Notes under the pieces: generated by a model
The model's input: the letters and a program-made list of their open reading frames with translations, nothing else
Database searches by the model: none
Told to the model about the DNA's origin: nothing
Made by a program: the position numbers and the translations under genes
In this document: positions 14,622-22,662 of the stretch, one piece after another
Position numbering within the stretch: position 1 is the stretch's first letter
Layout of the letters: every line of letters begins with the position of its first letter
NCBI GenBank assembly: GCA_035593725.1
Contig: DAOSZN010000022.1
Span: 1 to 33,957 of the forward strand
Source: UBA4971 sp029551185
Lineage (GTDB): Bacteria; Bacillota; SHA-98; UBA4971
Direction of reading: 5' to 3'
Length of the DNA: 33,957 nucleotides

Positions 14622-15605
14622 ATGTTTGACCCGAGGAGTTATCTCTTGGACAATGTCGCTCTGGGAATGCGTGGGAAAAGTCTGCTTTCCATTCACGACC
14701 TCAGCAGGGAGGAAGTATGGAAGATCTTTGAGGTCAGTTCCAAATTGAAGGAAGAGAACAAGACAGGTGTTACCCACCATCTGCTCTGTGGAAAGACGCT
14801 GGCTATGATCTTCATGAAACCTTCAACGAGGACGAGGGTTTCATTTGAGGTGGGTATGTGGCAGTTGGGCGGATATCCATTATTCCTGAGTTCTCAGGAG
14901 CTTCAGCTCAAAAGGGGCGAGACCGCTGCCGACACAGCTCAGGTTTTGTCCAGGTACGTTAATGGGATAATGATACGGACATTTGATCAAAAAGATGTGG
15001 AAGACTTGGCCAAGTACGGGACAATTCCTGTGATAAACGGTCTGACCGACCTTCTGCATCCTTGTCAGGTTCTGGCTGACTACTTTACGGTTTATGAGAA
15101 ACGCAGCAAGACCAAGGGTCTTAAGATGGTGTATGTCGGTGACGGAAACAATATGGCGCACAGTCTAATGTATGGAGGGGCGAAGGTCGGCATGCACGTG
15201 ACAATAGCGTGTCCCCCGGAGCTGGAACCCCTTCCGGCAATCGTCGAGGCTGCAAGGGAAGACGGCAAAGCCGAGGGAGTGACAATAGAGGTGACTCATG
15301 ACCCGTACGAAGCAGTCAAAGGCGCTGATGTCATCTACACGGACGTATGGGCAAGCATGGGTCAAGAAGCTGAATCAGAGAGGAAAGCTCGTATTCTCCA
15401 GCCTTACCAGGTCAACAAGGACCTTGTAGAAGCTGCAGGAAACAAGGACGTCATGGTTATGCATTGTCTGCCTGCTCACAGAGGCGACGAGATTACCGAT
15501 GAAGTCATGGACGGTCCTTATTCCGTTGTGTTTGATGAAGCGGAAAACCGCCTGCATGTGCAAAAAGCTATCCTTGCCTTGCTGATGCAGGACAAGCGCG
15601 ATTAG
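14622..15605 (+). CDS. argF: Ornithine carbamoyltransferase
   Basis: Converts ornithine and carbamoyl phosphate to citrulline; 327 residues. Carbamoyl-phosphate binding residues are in KPSTRTR (66-72), with HPCQ at 146-149. The ornithine-side motifs are SMG at 245-247 and HCLP at 281-284, which separate it from aspartate carbamoyltransferase. The frame is open upstream to GTG 14337 inside argD, but ATG 14622 is preceded by AAGAAGGG (14604-14610) and gives a normal OTC N-terminus. The preceding 146 nt are therefore a spacer. Last gene of the operon. argG and argH, needed to reach arginine, are not in the window. Confidence 0.96.
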   Translation: MFDPRSYLLDNVALGMRGKSLLSIHDLSREEVWKIFEVSSKLKEENKTGVTHHLLCGKTLAMIFMKPSTRTRVSFEVGMWQLGGYPLFLSSQELQLKRGETAADTAQVLSRYVNGIMIRTFDQKDVEDLAKYGTIPVINGLTDLLHPCQVLADYFTVYEKRSKTKGLKMVYVGDGNNMAHSLMYGGAKVGMHVTIACPPELEPLPAIVEAAREDGKAEGVTIEVTHDPYEAVKGADVIYTDVWASMGQEAESERKARILQPYQVNKDLVEAAGNKDVMVMHCLPAHRGDEITDEVMDGPYSVVFDEAENRLHVQKAILALLMQDKRD

Positions 15606-15921
15606 TCAGCCCAAGCAAATCTGAGACAGCCGTGAATCCAACCTCATAGGATTATGTGCATTCACCTCACTAACCGGGTCATGTGCTGATCTTGTGCAAT
15701 GTTAGTCGGTAGGGCGGTCGATTCCGTCATAGTTTTGGAATGAGCATCCATTGATTCTCATTCAACGTTTCTAAACCGCATGCTTGATTTTCTATCGCAT
15801 TTTCAGGAATAAGCTTGACATAGAAGGAATCCGGCCGCCTTAACCGACTCAAGTGCAAGGAATTCGATGACGGTTTCTGACGTCAGCCTTACTTCAGGCC
15901 GGTTGGCCGGGACAATTCTAC

Positions 15922-15938
15922 GCATACCTTGGGTATGC
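15922..15938. promoter_or_regulatory. Operator-like inverted repeat
   Basis: GCATACC (15922-15928) and GGTATGC (15932-15938) form a perfect 7-bp inverted repeat with a 3-bp centre. The size suits a dimeric repressor site, but no promoter is obvious beside it. Confidence 0.3.
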
Positions 15939-16182
15939 AAATCATACGTTAAGAACTAGCTGCTCACCCATTCGCTTCCTCAGATGATCTGCGAATTCCA
16001 ATCTTGCCATTACTTACACCTGCTAGATGGCTGTTTGCATGAAGGAACTACAGTTGCCGCGAAGAAATAGTTCAGCACCTGTTCAGAATCTGCCCGATAT
16101 ACCACATTGTCCGATAGCATTAGCTACCGGTTTCGGATAGGCGAAAAAGAGAACTAAGCGGTCAGCGGGCAAAGATGAACCA

Positions 16183-16220
16183 GGGCACCGGACCCGGTAG
16201 GCGTATGAAAGGAGGTGCCC
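16183..16220 (+). promoter_or_regulatory. Hairpin that can hide a ribosome binding site
   Basis: GGGCACC (16183-16189) pairs perfectly with GGTGCCC (16214-16220). The 3' arm includes half of the excellent Shine-Dalgarno AAAGGAGGTG (16208-16217). A competing hairpin ACCG/CGGT (16187-16198) uses the same 5' arm and would free it. A further helix lies upstream, TCCGA/TCGGA (about 16110-16139) around TAGC-GCTA. The layout resembles a translational switch; no known class was recognised. Confidence 0.4.
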
Positions 16221-16222
16221 CC

Positions 16223-16267
16223 ATGATATCGCCGGAGACCGGGCAAGATCAAAAAGAGATATGCTAA
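16223..16267 (+). CDS. 14-codon ORF behind the switch-like hairpin
   Basis: ATG 16223 stands 5-8 nt after AAAGGAGGTG and encodes MISPETGQDQKEIC before TAA at 16265-16267. It has one of the best Shine-Dalgarno sequences in the window but a tiny product with no recognisable feature. It may be a leader peptide or the remnant of a gene start. The barrel gene begins 117 nt downstream. Confidence 0.3.
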   Translation: MISPETGQDQKEIC

Positions 16268-16384
16268 ACAACGAAGCACGGGAACGAAGGGAGCAAGGAA
16301 ACATGGGCACTTGGTCTTATGTTCCCAATGGTAGTATCATATGCAGCACATTGTCACTAAACAATTTACCAAGGGGGATAGACT

Positions 16385-17866
16385 ATGAAAAGACATATTT
16401 TAATACCAGCGATGATTCTGGCTTTGGTCGTGGCAACACCGGTTCTGGCAGCCCCCAGCGTTAACCTGGGAGGCTCTCTTTCCACGGTGTTCCAGATTGT
16501 TCCGAGTGATCCTATAGATGCCGGGATATCTGCCACATCTGACTTGCATCTGGAACTTTCCATGGAAATGGCAGGCGGGAACCAGATCCGCGGATACATA
16601 GGATTTGCGCTGAACGAATGGGACCCTTTTAAGAACGAAGCTGAGGATCCTGAGTCAGGCGAGATGAACGGCAAGAGCTTGACTCCTCGTGACATAGACC
16701 TTGCGAAGGCTCTTACTGTCAATAAGGTATACTTAGAGACCACCGGGGCTCTCTACGAAGGCGGATCCCCTCTGACAACTCGTTTCGGAGACCTTGCAGT
16801 GGATTACTCGCCTTACATAGCCCACATCTCTGAGACTGACGGGATAATTGAAGGCGTTCAGACAAGCGGCCTGTACCTTAACCCTGTTGAACTGGCAGGT
16901 TTCTACGGATGGGCCACCCGCAAGGTTGGAGAGGCAGAAGAAGCAAAAGACGTAAGATTCGTTGACCTCGGTATCTACGGACAAGGTGAAATCGACGGCA
17001 TCGCTCTTCAGGGAGCAGCCGTGAAAACCGGTGACGACGTCGCGCTTGCAGGAAGCGCTGAGTTTGCGCCGGTGCCGGGTGTGGATATCATCGGATCCGC
17101 AGCATGGGACGGCGCCAATAAGGCCACTATAGTCAAGGCAGAGGCAGGTATCGGCGAGCTGCCGATGTTGCCTGAAGCCCGTGGAAAAGTGGGCTTCAGG
17201 AGCTTTGATCCGCTGTTCAATCCCATCTACCGTGATGACAGAAAAGACGAGGATACAGGTGAAGACATCAACGTAGTGGATATGAACGCAGGAAAACGCG
17301 GAATAAGCGGAGAGGTTTCAACTGCCATAATGGGTGTAGAGCTTACCGGGTACGCTGATTGGCACGAGCAAAGAGATATCAAGCGAGATCTTGTAGGCAC
17401 AAGAACCACAGTAGGTGCAGATGCGGCCATGACTTACGAAGGCTTTGACATCGAGGCCGGAATCAGCAACCTATGGTCAACTGTAAATGCGCCCTATGCT
17501 ATCCTCGATCGCAATGAAGACGCGGATCCTAAGACGAAGACTACACTTACCATGGGAGTCAGCCGTGAGTTCCCGATAGGGGCTCAAGTAGTAGATGCCG
17601 GCTATGGTTTGGAGCTCACGACAACCGGGTCAGGCATCGACAGCGTGCACAAGGCAGCTGCTTCCACAACCATGGATTTCCCGATGTTATCCGGCGTCGA
17701 GATGTCCGGGAATTTCAAGTACGGTAAAGGCGAAGCCACATATCTGGGCAAAGTGGCTTACACTGCGCCATGTGGCATCGAGTTCATAGCCGGCTACAAT
17801 CGGGGCTATACTGAAAAGAGAGCTGAAGGTCTCTCGTTGACTGCAGGTATGAGCGTGGAATTCTAA
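16385..17866 (+). CDS. Porin-like outer-membrane beta-barrel protein
   Basis: A 493-residue exported protein of unrecognised family, predicted as an outer-membrane barrel. The signal peptide spans residues 1-22 or so (MKRHILIPAMILALVVA, cleavage near VLAA/PSV) with no lipobox. The mature chain is almost wholly alternating short strands with aromatic girdle-like ends and acidic loops (for example NEWDPF near 79, DRKDEDTGEDIN near 290), with no hydrophobic helix. The C-terminus LSLTAGMSVEF ends in Phe with alternating hydrophobics, like a BAM beta-signal. Length suits a 16-18 strand barrel. ATG 16385 follows AAGGGGGAT by several nt. Its place beside a sugar transport operon suggests a sugar or general porin, which is inference. 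Confidence 0.78.
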   Translation: MKRHILIPAMILALVVATPVLAAPSVNLGGSLSTVFQIVPSDPIDAGISATSDLHLELSMEMAGGNQIRGYIGFALNEWDPFKNEAEDPESGEMNGKSLTPRDIDLAKALTVNKVYLETTGALYEGGSPLTTRFGDLAVDYSPYIAHISETDGIIEGVQTSGLYLNPVELAGFYGWATRKVGEAEEAKDVRFVDLGIYGQGEIDGIALQGAAVKTGDDVALAGSAEFAPVPGVDIIGSAAWDGANKATIVKAEAGIGELPMLPEARGKVGFRSFDPLFNPIYRDDRKDEDTGEDINVVDMNAGKRGISGEVSTAIMGVELTGYADWHEQRDIKRDLVGTRTTVGADAAMTYEGFDIEAGISNLWSTVNAPYAILDRNEDADPKTKTTLTMGVSREFPIGAQVVDAGYGLELTTTGSGIDSVHKAAASTTMDFPMLSGVEMSGNFKYGKGEATYLGKVAYTAPCGIEFIAGYNRGYTEKRAEGLSLTAGMSVEF

Positions 17867-17924
17867 CAATAATAACATGTTCTACCTTCCCACTTGTCAA
17901 ATTGCCGAAAAAAGGTAGGCAAGA

Positions 17925-17950
17925 GGCCTCCGGACAGAAGTCCGGGGGCC
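17925..17950 (+). terminator. Strong hairpin after the barrel gene
   Basis: GGCCTCCGGAC (17925-17935) pairs with GTCCGGGGGCC (17940-17950) through 11 bp with one G-U and an AGAA loop. The following tract is poor in T (CGGCCATTATTTA), so it may terminate weakly or protect the mRNA 3' end. A looser helix CTACCTT/AAGGTAG (17882-17919) precedes it. Confidence 0.6.
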
Positions 17951-17993
17951 CGGCCATTATTTACCAACCCTCCTCTTTGTTTCCTTTCTTTCC

Positions 17994-18022
17994 TTGACAG
18001 GGGAAAAGCTTTATCCTATAAT
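17994..18022 (+). promoter_or_regulatory. Perfect sigma-A promoter of the LacI-family gene
   Basis: TTGACA (17994-17999) and TATAAT (18017-18022) are exactly 17 nt apart, the full consensus. The predicted start near 18029 leaves a leader of about 210 nt before the GTG start. The rest of the 17867-18238 gap holds nothing else I can name. Confidence 0.88.
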
Positions 18023-18032
18023 TTGAACTAGA

Positions 18033-18048
18033 GCTACAACGTTATAGC
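18033..18048. promoter_or_regulatory. Putative LacI-family operator
   Basis: GCTACAACGTTATAGC is a 16-bp palindrome with two mismatched positions around a central CG, the layout of LacI/CcpA-type operators. It lies about 4-20 nt after the predicted transcript start of the perfect promoter, an ideal position for autorepression. No second copy was found upstream of the transport genes. Confidence 0.5.
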
Positions 18049-18238
18049 AGACTCTGACGCGCGTATTTAATCACATTATCCATTTGGCGGATTGACAGAA
18101 CAGGATATGATCAATTCCGAAGAGTTGGGCTGTAATAGCCTTTGAATCAGTTGGTAACCCGGCTACCCGAATTGGGTTGAGTTTCAATTTTAGGAAGTCA
18201 GCGTTTAGGACAAGGCAAGAGAAAGGCGGAGTGTTTTC

Positions 18239-19309
18239 GTGGCAAGATCGCGACGAGAACCGACAATAAAGGATATTGCCAAGGCTGCGGGGGTATCTGT
18301 GAGTACGGTCTCTCACGTGCTTAATGAGTACGGAGATATTAGTGAAGATACTGAGCAGAGAGTTCGGGAAGTCATGAAAGAACTGAACTACCATCCAAGC
18401 GCGCTCGCGCGTCGCCTGGTTCGTAAGAGGAGTTACATATTGCAACTCCTTCTTTTCTCTGTAGAAGGCCTTAAACACCCTTTCTTCTATGAAGTCATAT
18501 GCGGCATCAGCGCGGAAACGGAGAAAACCGGATATGATCTTGTCCTCAGCATAAAGGATGTCCGTGACAGAAGATGGAGAGACAGTCTGAAGCGATGCTA
18601 TGAATCAAGGTCTGAAGGAATACTTGTCATGGGGACATTACCCGGTCCTGAGGTGCTGGAAGAAATAGAATCAAGTCAAATGCCTGCGCTCTTTATAGAT
18701 ATCCCTTATGAAGGACCCAGGGCTACCTATGTTACGTCAGACAACGTAGGGGGCGCGATGACCGCAACCAAACACCTGATATCTTTGGGACATAGCAGCA
18801 TAGGGCTTATTTGCGGGCATCTCACATCTTCCATTTCCAAGCAGCGCCTCTTAGGTTATAGGCAGGCTTTAGAGAAGAATGGAATACCTTTTGACGCAGG
18901 CCTTGTCCGTCTCGGCGATTTCACGGAAGAAGGCGCAAGGCAAGTTGCAGCAGAATTACTAGACGACTATCCAAATATGACAGCTGTATTTGCAGGTAGC
19001 GATCTCATGGCTATCGGCGCTATGAAAGCCATAAGAGAGGCAGGGCTGAGAATTCCGGATGATATAGCTGTCATCGGATTTGACGACATAGAATCCGCAA
19101 GATACGTAAGGCCTGCTCTTACCACAGTGAAACAGGAAGGCGAGGTAATGGGGAAGAAAGCAGCCCGCGAACTCCTGAGACTTATCAGATATCCGGATCG
19201 GAAGCCCTGTAAACAGGTGCTTCCAACTGAGCTTGTAATTCGTGAATCATGCGGAGGGCGTAAGGTTTATCATGAAGGGGGTGGTGCCGAAGGAGCGCTT
19301 GGTGTCTGA
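18239..19309 (+). CDS. LacI-family transcriptional regulator
   Basis: A 356-residue sugar-responsive regulator. The N-terminal helix-turn-helix and hinge are clear: TIKDIAKAAGVSVSTVSHVLN at about residues 9-29 and NYHPSALARRLV at about 50-61. The rest is a periplasmic-binding-protein-like effector domain (about 65-340), with AVFAGSDLMAIGAMKAI and IAVIGFDDIESARYVRPALTTV near the C-terminal side, typical of the family. GTG 18239 follows GGCGGAG by several nt. The gene directly precedes the sugar ABC operon on the same strand, so it probably controls that operon and itself. The effector sugar cannot be read from sequence. Confidence 0.93.
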   Translation: MARSRREPTIKDIAKAAGVSVSTVSHVLNEYGDISEDTEQRVREVMKELNYHPSALARRLVRKRSYILQLLLFSVEGLKHPFFYEVICGISAETEKTGYDLVLSIKDVRDRRWRDSLKRCYESRSEGILVMGTLPGPEVLEEIESSQMPALFIDIPYEGPRATYVTSDNVGGAMTATKHLISLGHSSIGLICGHLTSSISKQRLLGYRQALEKNGIPFDAGLVRLGDFTEEGARQVAAELLDDYPNMTAVFAGSDLMAIGAMKAIREAGLRIPDDIAVIGFDDIESARYVRPALTTVKQEGEVMGKKAARELLRLIRYPDRKPCKQVLPTELVIRESCGGRKVYHEGGGAEGALGV

Positions 19310-19394
19310 CGTTAGTTTGCTGTGTCGGTTGAGTGTGCAACTAATGCAACGAACACTTGTGCCATAATTAACAACTTAGGAGGGAAGCTTGAAA

Positions 19395-20654
19395 ATGAGA
19401 AGGGGATTCGTTGGAGTACTGGTTTCCATGTTGTTGGTTGCCATGATCGTGCCCCTTGGCGCATTTGCCCAGAAGAAAATGACGATAACCCTTTGGACCA
19501 AAGAGAGTGAAGCAGAGGGAATCCTCCAGGAGACTATCAGGCTTACGGAGGAGTTCATCAAAACTCATCCGGGAGTCACATTCGAGGTTGTCCACTATGG
19601 TGTAGAAGACCTGAGACAGAACTTCCAATCCGCTGCGTTTGCAGGCGCAGGTCCTGACCTTCTCTGGACTGTGTCTGACCACGCAGGTCCGTTCGAGGCA
19701 ATGAAACTTATCAAGCCTGTGGATGAGATTTTCGGCAAATCGTACATAGACAAATTTGTCAAGCCGGGTGTCGAAGCAGTGGAGCTTGGCGGCAAGGTTT
19801 GGGGAGTCCCAATCAGTGTCGGAAACCACCTAATGCTCCTTTACAACAAAAAGCTTATAGCGAACCCGCCTAAGGACACTGATGAACTTATCAAAGTCGG
19901 TAAGGAACTCACAAAAGACATGGACGGTGACGGTAAGCCTGATCAGTACGGTCTTGTCTACAACTTGAATGAACCGTTCTTCTTCGCTCCGTGGCTAGGA
20001 GGATTCGGTGGTTGGCCGCTTGATGGGATTGAACCGACTCTCAATACTCCTGCTATGGTTAATGCCCTTCAGTTTGTCCAAGATCTGAAGTTCAAGCATA
20101 AAATAGTCCCGATGGAATGCGATTATGACGCTGCAGACGCTCTCTTTAAAGAGGGCAAGGCTGCTATGATAATCAACGGAGACTGGTCTCTCATGACTTA
20201 CTTGACAGATGAAGCTAAGAAGAATATAGACCTGGGTGTTGCCAGAATTCCTAAGGTCACAGAGACAGGACTATGGCCGTCTCCGATGACAAGCGGTACA
20301 TACTTTATGTTCCCCGAATATGTGGACGATGACAAAATGAAAGTTGTGAAGGAATTCGTGGAATACGTATGTTCTGAAGAGATTCAGCTATTGTTCCTGG
20401 AGCAGTACATGCGGTTGCCTGCGCTTGAAGCGGCTCTTAAGAACCCTATGGTTACAAATGACCCGATAATCAAGGGCTCCAGCGACCAGATGGTGGTAGG
20501 CAAACCCATGCCTACGGTGCCTGAAATGCGGGCAGCCTGGGACGCCATACGGCCAAACCAAGAAGCTATCATGGCCGGCAAGGCTACACCTAAGGAAGCA
20601 GCTAAAGCTATGCAGGAAGCATGCGAGAAATTCATTCGTGAGATGAAGAAATAG
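19395..20654 (+). CDS. Sugar ABC transporter substrate-binding protein (family 1, MalE-like)
   Basis: Periplasmic sugar-binding protein, about 419 residues. The signal peptide MRRGFVGVLVSMLLVAMIVP ends near AFA/QKK and has no lipobox cysteine, so it is probably soluble in a periplasm rather than a lipoprotein as in one-membrane Bacillota. Family landmarks are ITLWTKESEAEG near the N-terminus, DLLWTVSDHAG near 92, KVWGVPISVGNH near 135, YNKKL near 150, KEGKAAMIINGDWSL near 255, and a C-terminal EACEKFI helix. AGGAGG (19378-19383) stands 5 nt from TTG 19389 and 11 nt from ATG 19395; either could start it. First transporter gene after the LacI gene. Ligand unknown, maltodextrin-like by family. 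Confidence 0.93.
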   Translation: MRRGFVGVLVSMLLVAMIVPLGAFAQKKMTITLWTKESEAEGILQETIRLTEEFIKTHPGVTFEVVHYGVEDLRQNFQSAAFAGAGPDLLWTVSDHAGPFEAMKLIKPVDEIFGKSYIDKFVKPGVEAVELGGKVWGVPISVGNHLMLLYNKKLIANPPKDTDELIKVGKELTKDMDGDGKPDQYGLVYNLNEPFFFAPWLGGFGGWPLDGIEPTLNTPAMVNALQFVQDLKFKHKIVPMECDYDAADALFKEGKAAMIINGDWSLMTYLTDEAKKNIDLGVARIPKVTETGLWPSPMTSGTYFMFPEYVDDDKMKVVKEFVEYVCSEEIQLLFLEQYMRLPALEAALKNPMVTNDPIIKGSSDQMVVGKPMPTVPEMRAAWDAIRPNQEAIMAGKATPKEAAKAMQEACEKFIREMKK

Positions 20655-20655
20655 G

Positions 20656-20725
20656 ATGAGTCCTTTAGCCACAAGGCCTGGGTCAGACGTTAACCTTAAC
20701 TGTCGATCCGGGCCTTCGGGCTCAT
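20656..20725 (+). other. Large intercistronic hairpin between binding protein and permease
   Basis: AAGGCCTGGGTC (20673-20684) pairs with GATCCGGGCCTT (20705-20716) across 12 bp with two G-U pairs. GTTAA/TTAAC continues the stem inside, and ATGAG (20656-20660) with CTCAT (20721-20725) extends it outside. There is no T tract. Such structures after malE-like genes shield the upstream mRNA, giving more binding protein than permease; that role is inferred. Confidence 0.65.
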
Positions 20726-20741
20726 TAAGGGGGTGTTGGAG

Positions 20742-21362
20742 TTGCTGCCCCTTACCTGGGAGATAGTCGTTCACGGATTAAGTGAAGTCGGTAAGTTAAT
20801 CCTCCTTGTCGCCATAGGCGTTGTCTCCTTGGAAGTGTTGGCTTATCTTGTTTTGGTCAGGTGGCTTAAGCTAAAGAACGCGTTACCTTTCATGCTAATG
20901 CTTCCTGCGCTTGTGGGTGTTGCGATTCTTATACTTTATCCGTTCGGATTCAACATTTACCTTGCATTCAGCAATATGAGCATGTACAGGTTCAAAGAAT
21001 TCTCAGTGGGACTGCAATACGGAATCTCTAACTTGCTCGATGTGTTCAGGGTGCCTGTTTTACAGAGAGTTACGTTTTTCCAGTTATTCCTCAGGACATT
21101 CCTGTGGACAGCCATTAACGTAGTATTTCATGTGCTCGGCGGTCTCTTCCTTGCGATTCTTCTCAACAGACCAATGAAGGGGAAAGGAATATACAGGACG
21201 CTTCTGATTGTTCCATGGGCTATTCCCCAGGTGATAGCTGCTCTTGCTTGGAAGTGCGAGTTTCATTATATCAATACGGGTTTGTCAACATTTTCTTGGA
21301 GAAGCTGGGATTTCAGCCTATTCAGTGGATGTCTGACCCCTTTTGGGCTTTCGTTGCTGTAG
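20742..21362 (+). CDS. MalF-type permease, N-terminal part as read
   Basis: First open frame of the broken permease. It carries four or more transmembrane segments: LILLVAIGVVSLEVLAYLVL, ALPFMLMLPALVGVAILIL, TFLWTAINVVFHVLGGLFLAILL, and IVPWAIPQVIAALAW. The last 30 or so residues (INTGLSTFSWRSWDF onward) are frameshift product. Without the second part it lacks the EAA loop and cannot couple to the ATPase. Confidence 0.7.
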   Translation: MLPLTWEIVVHGLSEVGKLILLVAIGVVSLEVLAYLVLVRWLKLKNALPFMLMLPALVGVAILILYPFGFNIYLAFSNMSMYRFKEFSVGLQYGISNLLDVFRVPVLQRVTFFQLFLRTFLWTAINVVFHVLGGLFLAILLNRPMKGKGIYRTLLIVPWAIPQVIAALAWKCEFHYINTGLSTFSWRSWDFSLFSGCLTPFGLSLL

Positions 21363-21769
21363 TAATTGTAAATATTTGGCTGGGAATTCCTTTTATGATG
21401 GTTACGATCTTAGGAGGTCTCCAGAGTATATCACCGGATTATTATGATGCAGCCCAGATTGACGGCGCCAGCGGCTGGCAGCAATTTCGTTTCATAACAC
21501 TGCCGTTGCTCAACCCCATTCTTACTCCGGCTATCATTCTTGGTGTTATATGGACATTCAACAACTTCAATGTTATCTACCTGATTACAGGAGGAGGCCC
21601 GATGGAAGGCACGGATATCCTGGTGACGTCCCTATATAAGGCAGTGTTTGAATTCTACAGATATGGATTCGGAGCCGCGTATTCCCTTGTCATCTTCCTG
21701 TTCTTACTGGTGTTCAGCGTGATATACTTGCGAATCAGCGGTGGATTCAAAGGAGAGTGGGAAGCATGA
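21215..21769 (+). CDS. MalF-type permease, C-terminal part as read
   Basis: Second open frame of the broken permease. Genuine permease sequence begins at 21272 (QYGFVNIF); the residues before it are out-of-frame. It has three transmembrane segments and the EAA motif (DAAQIDGASGWQQF). An ATG opens at 21215, but independent translation is doubtful. Its stop overlaps the next permease start as ATGA. Confidence 0.65.
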   Translation: MGYSPGDSCSCLEVRVSLYQYGFVNIFLEKLGFQPIQWMSDPFWAFVAVVIVNIWLGIPFMMVTILGGLQSISPDYYDAAQIDGASGWQQFRFITLPLLNPILTPAIILGVIWTFNNFNVIYLITGGGPMEGTDILVTSLYKAVFEFYRYGFGAAYSLVIFLFLLVFSVIYLRISGGFKGEWEA

Positions 21770-22662
21770 TTCCTATGCAGGCACAGGAGACTACGCTAAA
21801 CAAGGCAAAACGTAAAACTCATAGCAGGGTCAAAAGGAAGGCTCTGGTAAAAAGTGCATGTATCCACCTTGTTCTTATAGTTGCATGTATCATTGCTGTG
21901 TATCCGTTCCTGCGTGTGGTTAGTATATCTCTGCGTCCCGGCGCCTCTTTGCTTTCGACGAGTCTGTCACTGATTCCTCAAGGGGCGACTCTTGACAACT
22001 ACCGCACCTTGATATTCGATAAGGATTTTACGATATGGCTCTGGAACAGCCTCATCGTGTCTGTTGCTACGGTCTTAATCGGACTAATGCTGGCTGCTAC
22101 TGCAGCTTATGCCTTTTCCAGGTGGAAGTTCCCAGGGCGGAGACAGGGTTTGGTATTTTTGCTCCTGACCCAGATGCTGCCCCCGGGAATGTTGCTTCTT
22201 CCCATATACATTATGGTTGTCAGACTGAATTTGTTTAACACGTATACAGGGATGATCATCGCGTACTCCGTCGGCTCTGTGCCTTTTTCAATATGGCTCC
22301 TAAAAGGGTACTATGACACTATCCCTAAGGAGCTGGAAGAGGCTGCCCTTGTGGACGGGGCGGATCCGTTAACTACCTTTTATAGGATTGTTCTGCCCCT
22401 TGCTGCTCCGGCTTTGGCTATAGCGGGCTTGTTCAGTTTCATGACTGCTTGGAACGAGTATATGATGGCCAGGGTAATGCTGCAGAAGGCCAGCATGTTT
22501 ACATGGCCTTTAGGATTTCAGAAGCTCAGGGACCAGTTTACGACGCAGTGGGGGGTGTTCTCTGCTGCTTCAGTCCTTGTGGCAATCCCTGTTATGCTGC
22601 TGTTCCTCTACTCATCTAAATGGTTAATATCAGGCCTGACTCTTGGAGGGCTTAAGGAATAA
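21766..22662 (+). CDS. MalG-type sugar ABC transporter permease
   Basis: Second inner-membrane permease subunit, 298 residues. A basic cytoplasmic N-terminus (KRKTHSRVKRK) precedes six predicted transmembrane segments. The first is CIHLVLIVACIIAVYPFL and the last SAASVLVAIPVMLLFLY. The EAA loop EEAALVDGADPLTTFYRIVLPL (about residues 193-214) contacts the ATPase. The C-terminal KWLISGLTLGGLKE is the classic MalG-family ending. ATG 21766 overlaps the preceding TGA, with GGAGAG 8 nt upstream, so it is translationally coupled to the broken permease. The frameshift upstream could therefore reduce its translation. Confidence 0.94.
   Translation: MIPMQAQETTLNKAKRKTHSRVKRKALVKSACIHLVLIVACIIAVYPFLRVVSISLRPGASLLSTSLSLIPQGATLDNYRTLIFDKDFTIWLWNSLIVSVATVLIGLMLAATAAYAFSRWKFPGRRQGLVFLLLTQMLPPGMLLLPIYIMVVRLNLFNTYTGMIIAYSVGSVPFSIWLLKGYYDTIPKELEEAALVDGADPLTTFYRIVLPLAAPALAIAGLFSFMTAWNEYMMARVMLQKASMFTWPLGFQKLRDQFTTQWGVFSAASVLVAIPVMLLFLYSSKWLISGLTLGGLKE

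Larger units (their letters stand above)
15606..16384. other. 779-bp intergenic region without a convincing long gene
   Basis: No ORF here looks like a protein of a known family. It holds alternative short hairpins after argF (GTGAAT 15632-15637 with ATTCAC 15660-15665, or AATCC 15635-15639 with GGATT 15649-15653), neither with a T tract. A palindrome CTGACGTCAG lies at 15877-15886. A sharp inverted repeat at 15922-15938 and the hairpin/small ORF at 16183-16267 are listed separately. A weak promoter TTGGTC-18-TATCAT is possible at 16311-16340, just before the barrel gene. Confidence 0.6.
20742..21769 (+). pseudogene. MalF-type sugar permease gene, broken by a frameshift
   Basis: Together the two frames encode one ordinary inner-membrane permease of about 340 residues. 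The N-terminal part reads to WKCEFHY (21267-21269). Two extra bases (AT, 21270-21271, within TATAT) then shift the frame, and the expected continuation QYGFVNIFLEKLGF starts at 21272. Unshifted, the frame ends at a stop at 21362 after about 30 unrelated residues. The EAA loop YDAAQIDGASGWQQFRFITLPL, which contacts the ATPase, is in the second part. The rest of the operon is intact, so a recent mutation or an assembly error are both likely. No slippery heptamer is present. TTG 20742 lies 8 nt after AAGGGGG. Confidence 0.85.

Noticed and set aside
16150..16220. Cyclic di-GMP class II riboswitch before the porin gene
   Set aside because: GATGAA and GGGCAC resemble parts of the aptamer, but the spacing between them and the conserved 3' part do not fit.
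21255..21275. Programmed frameshift in the MalF-type permease
   Set aside because: No slippery heptamer or downstream stimulatory structure is evident, and family permeases are not known to need one.
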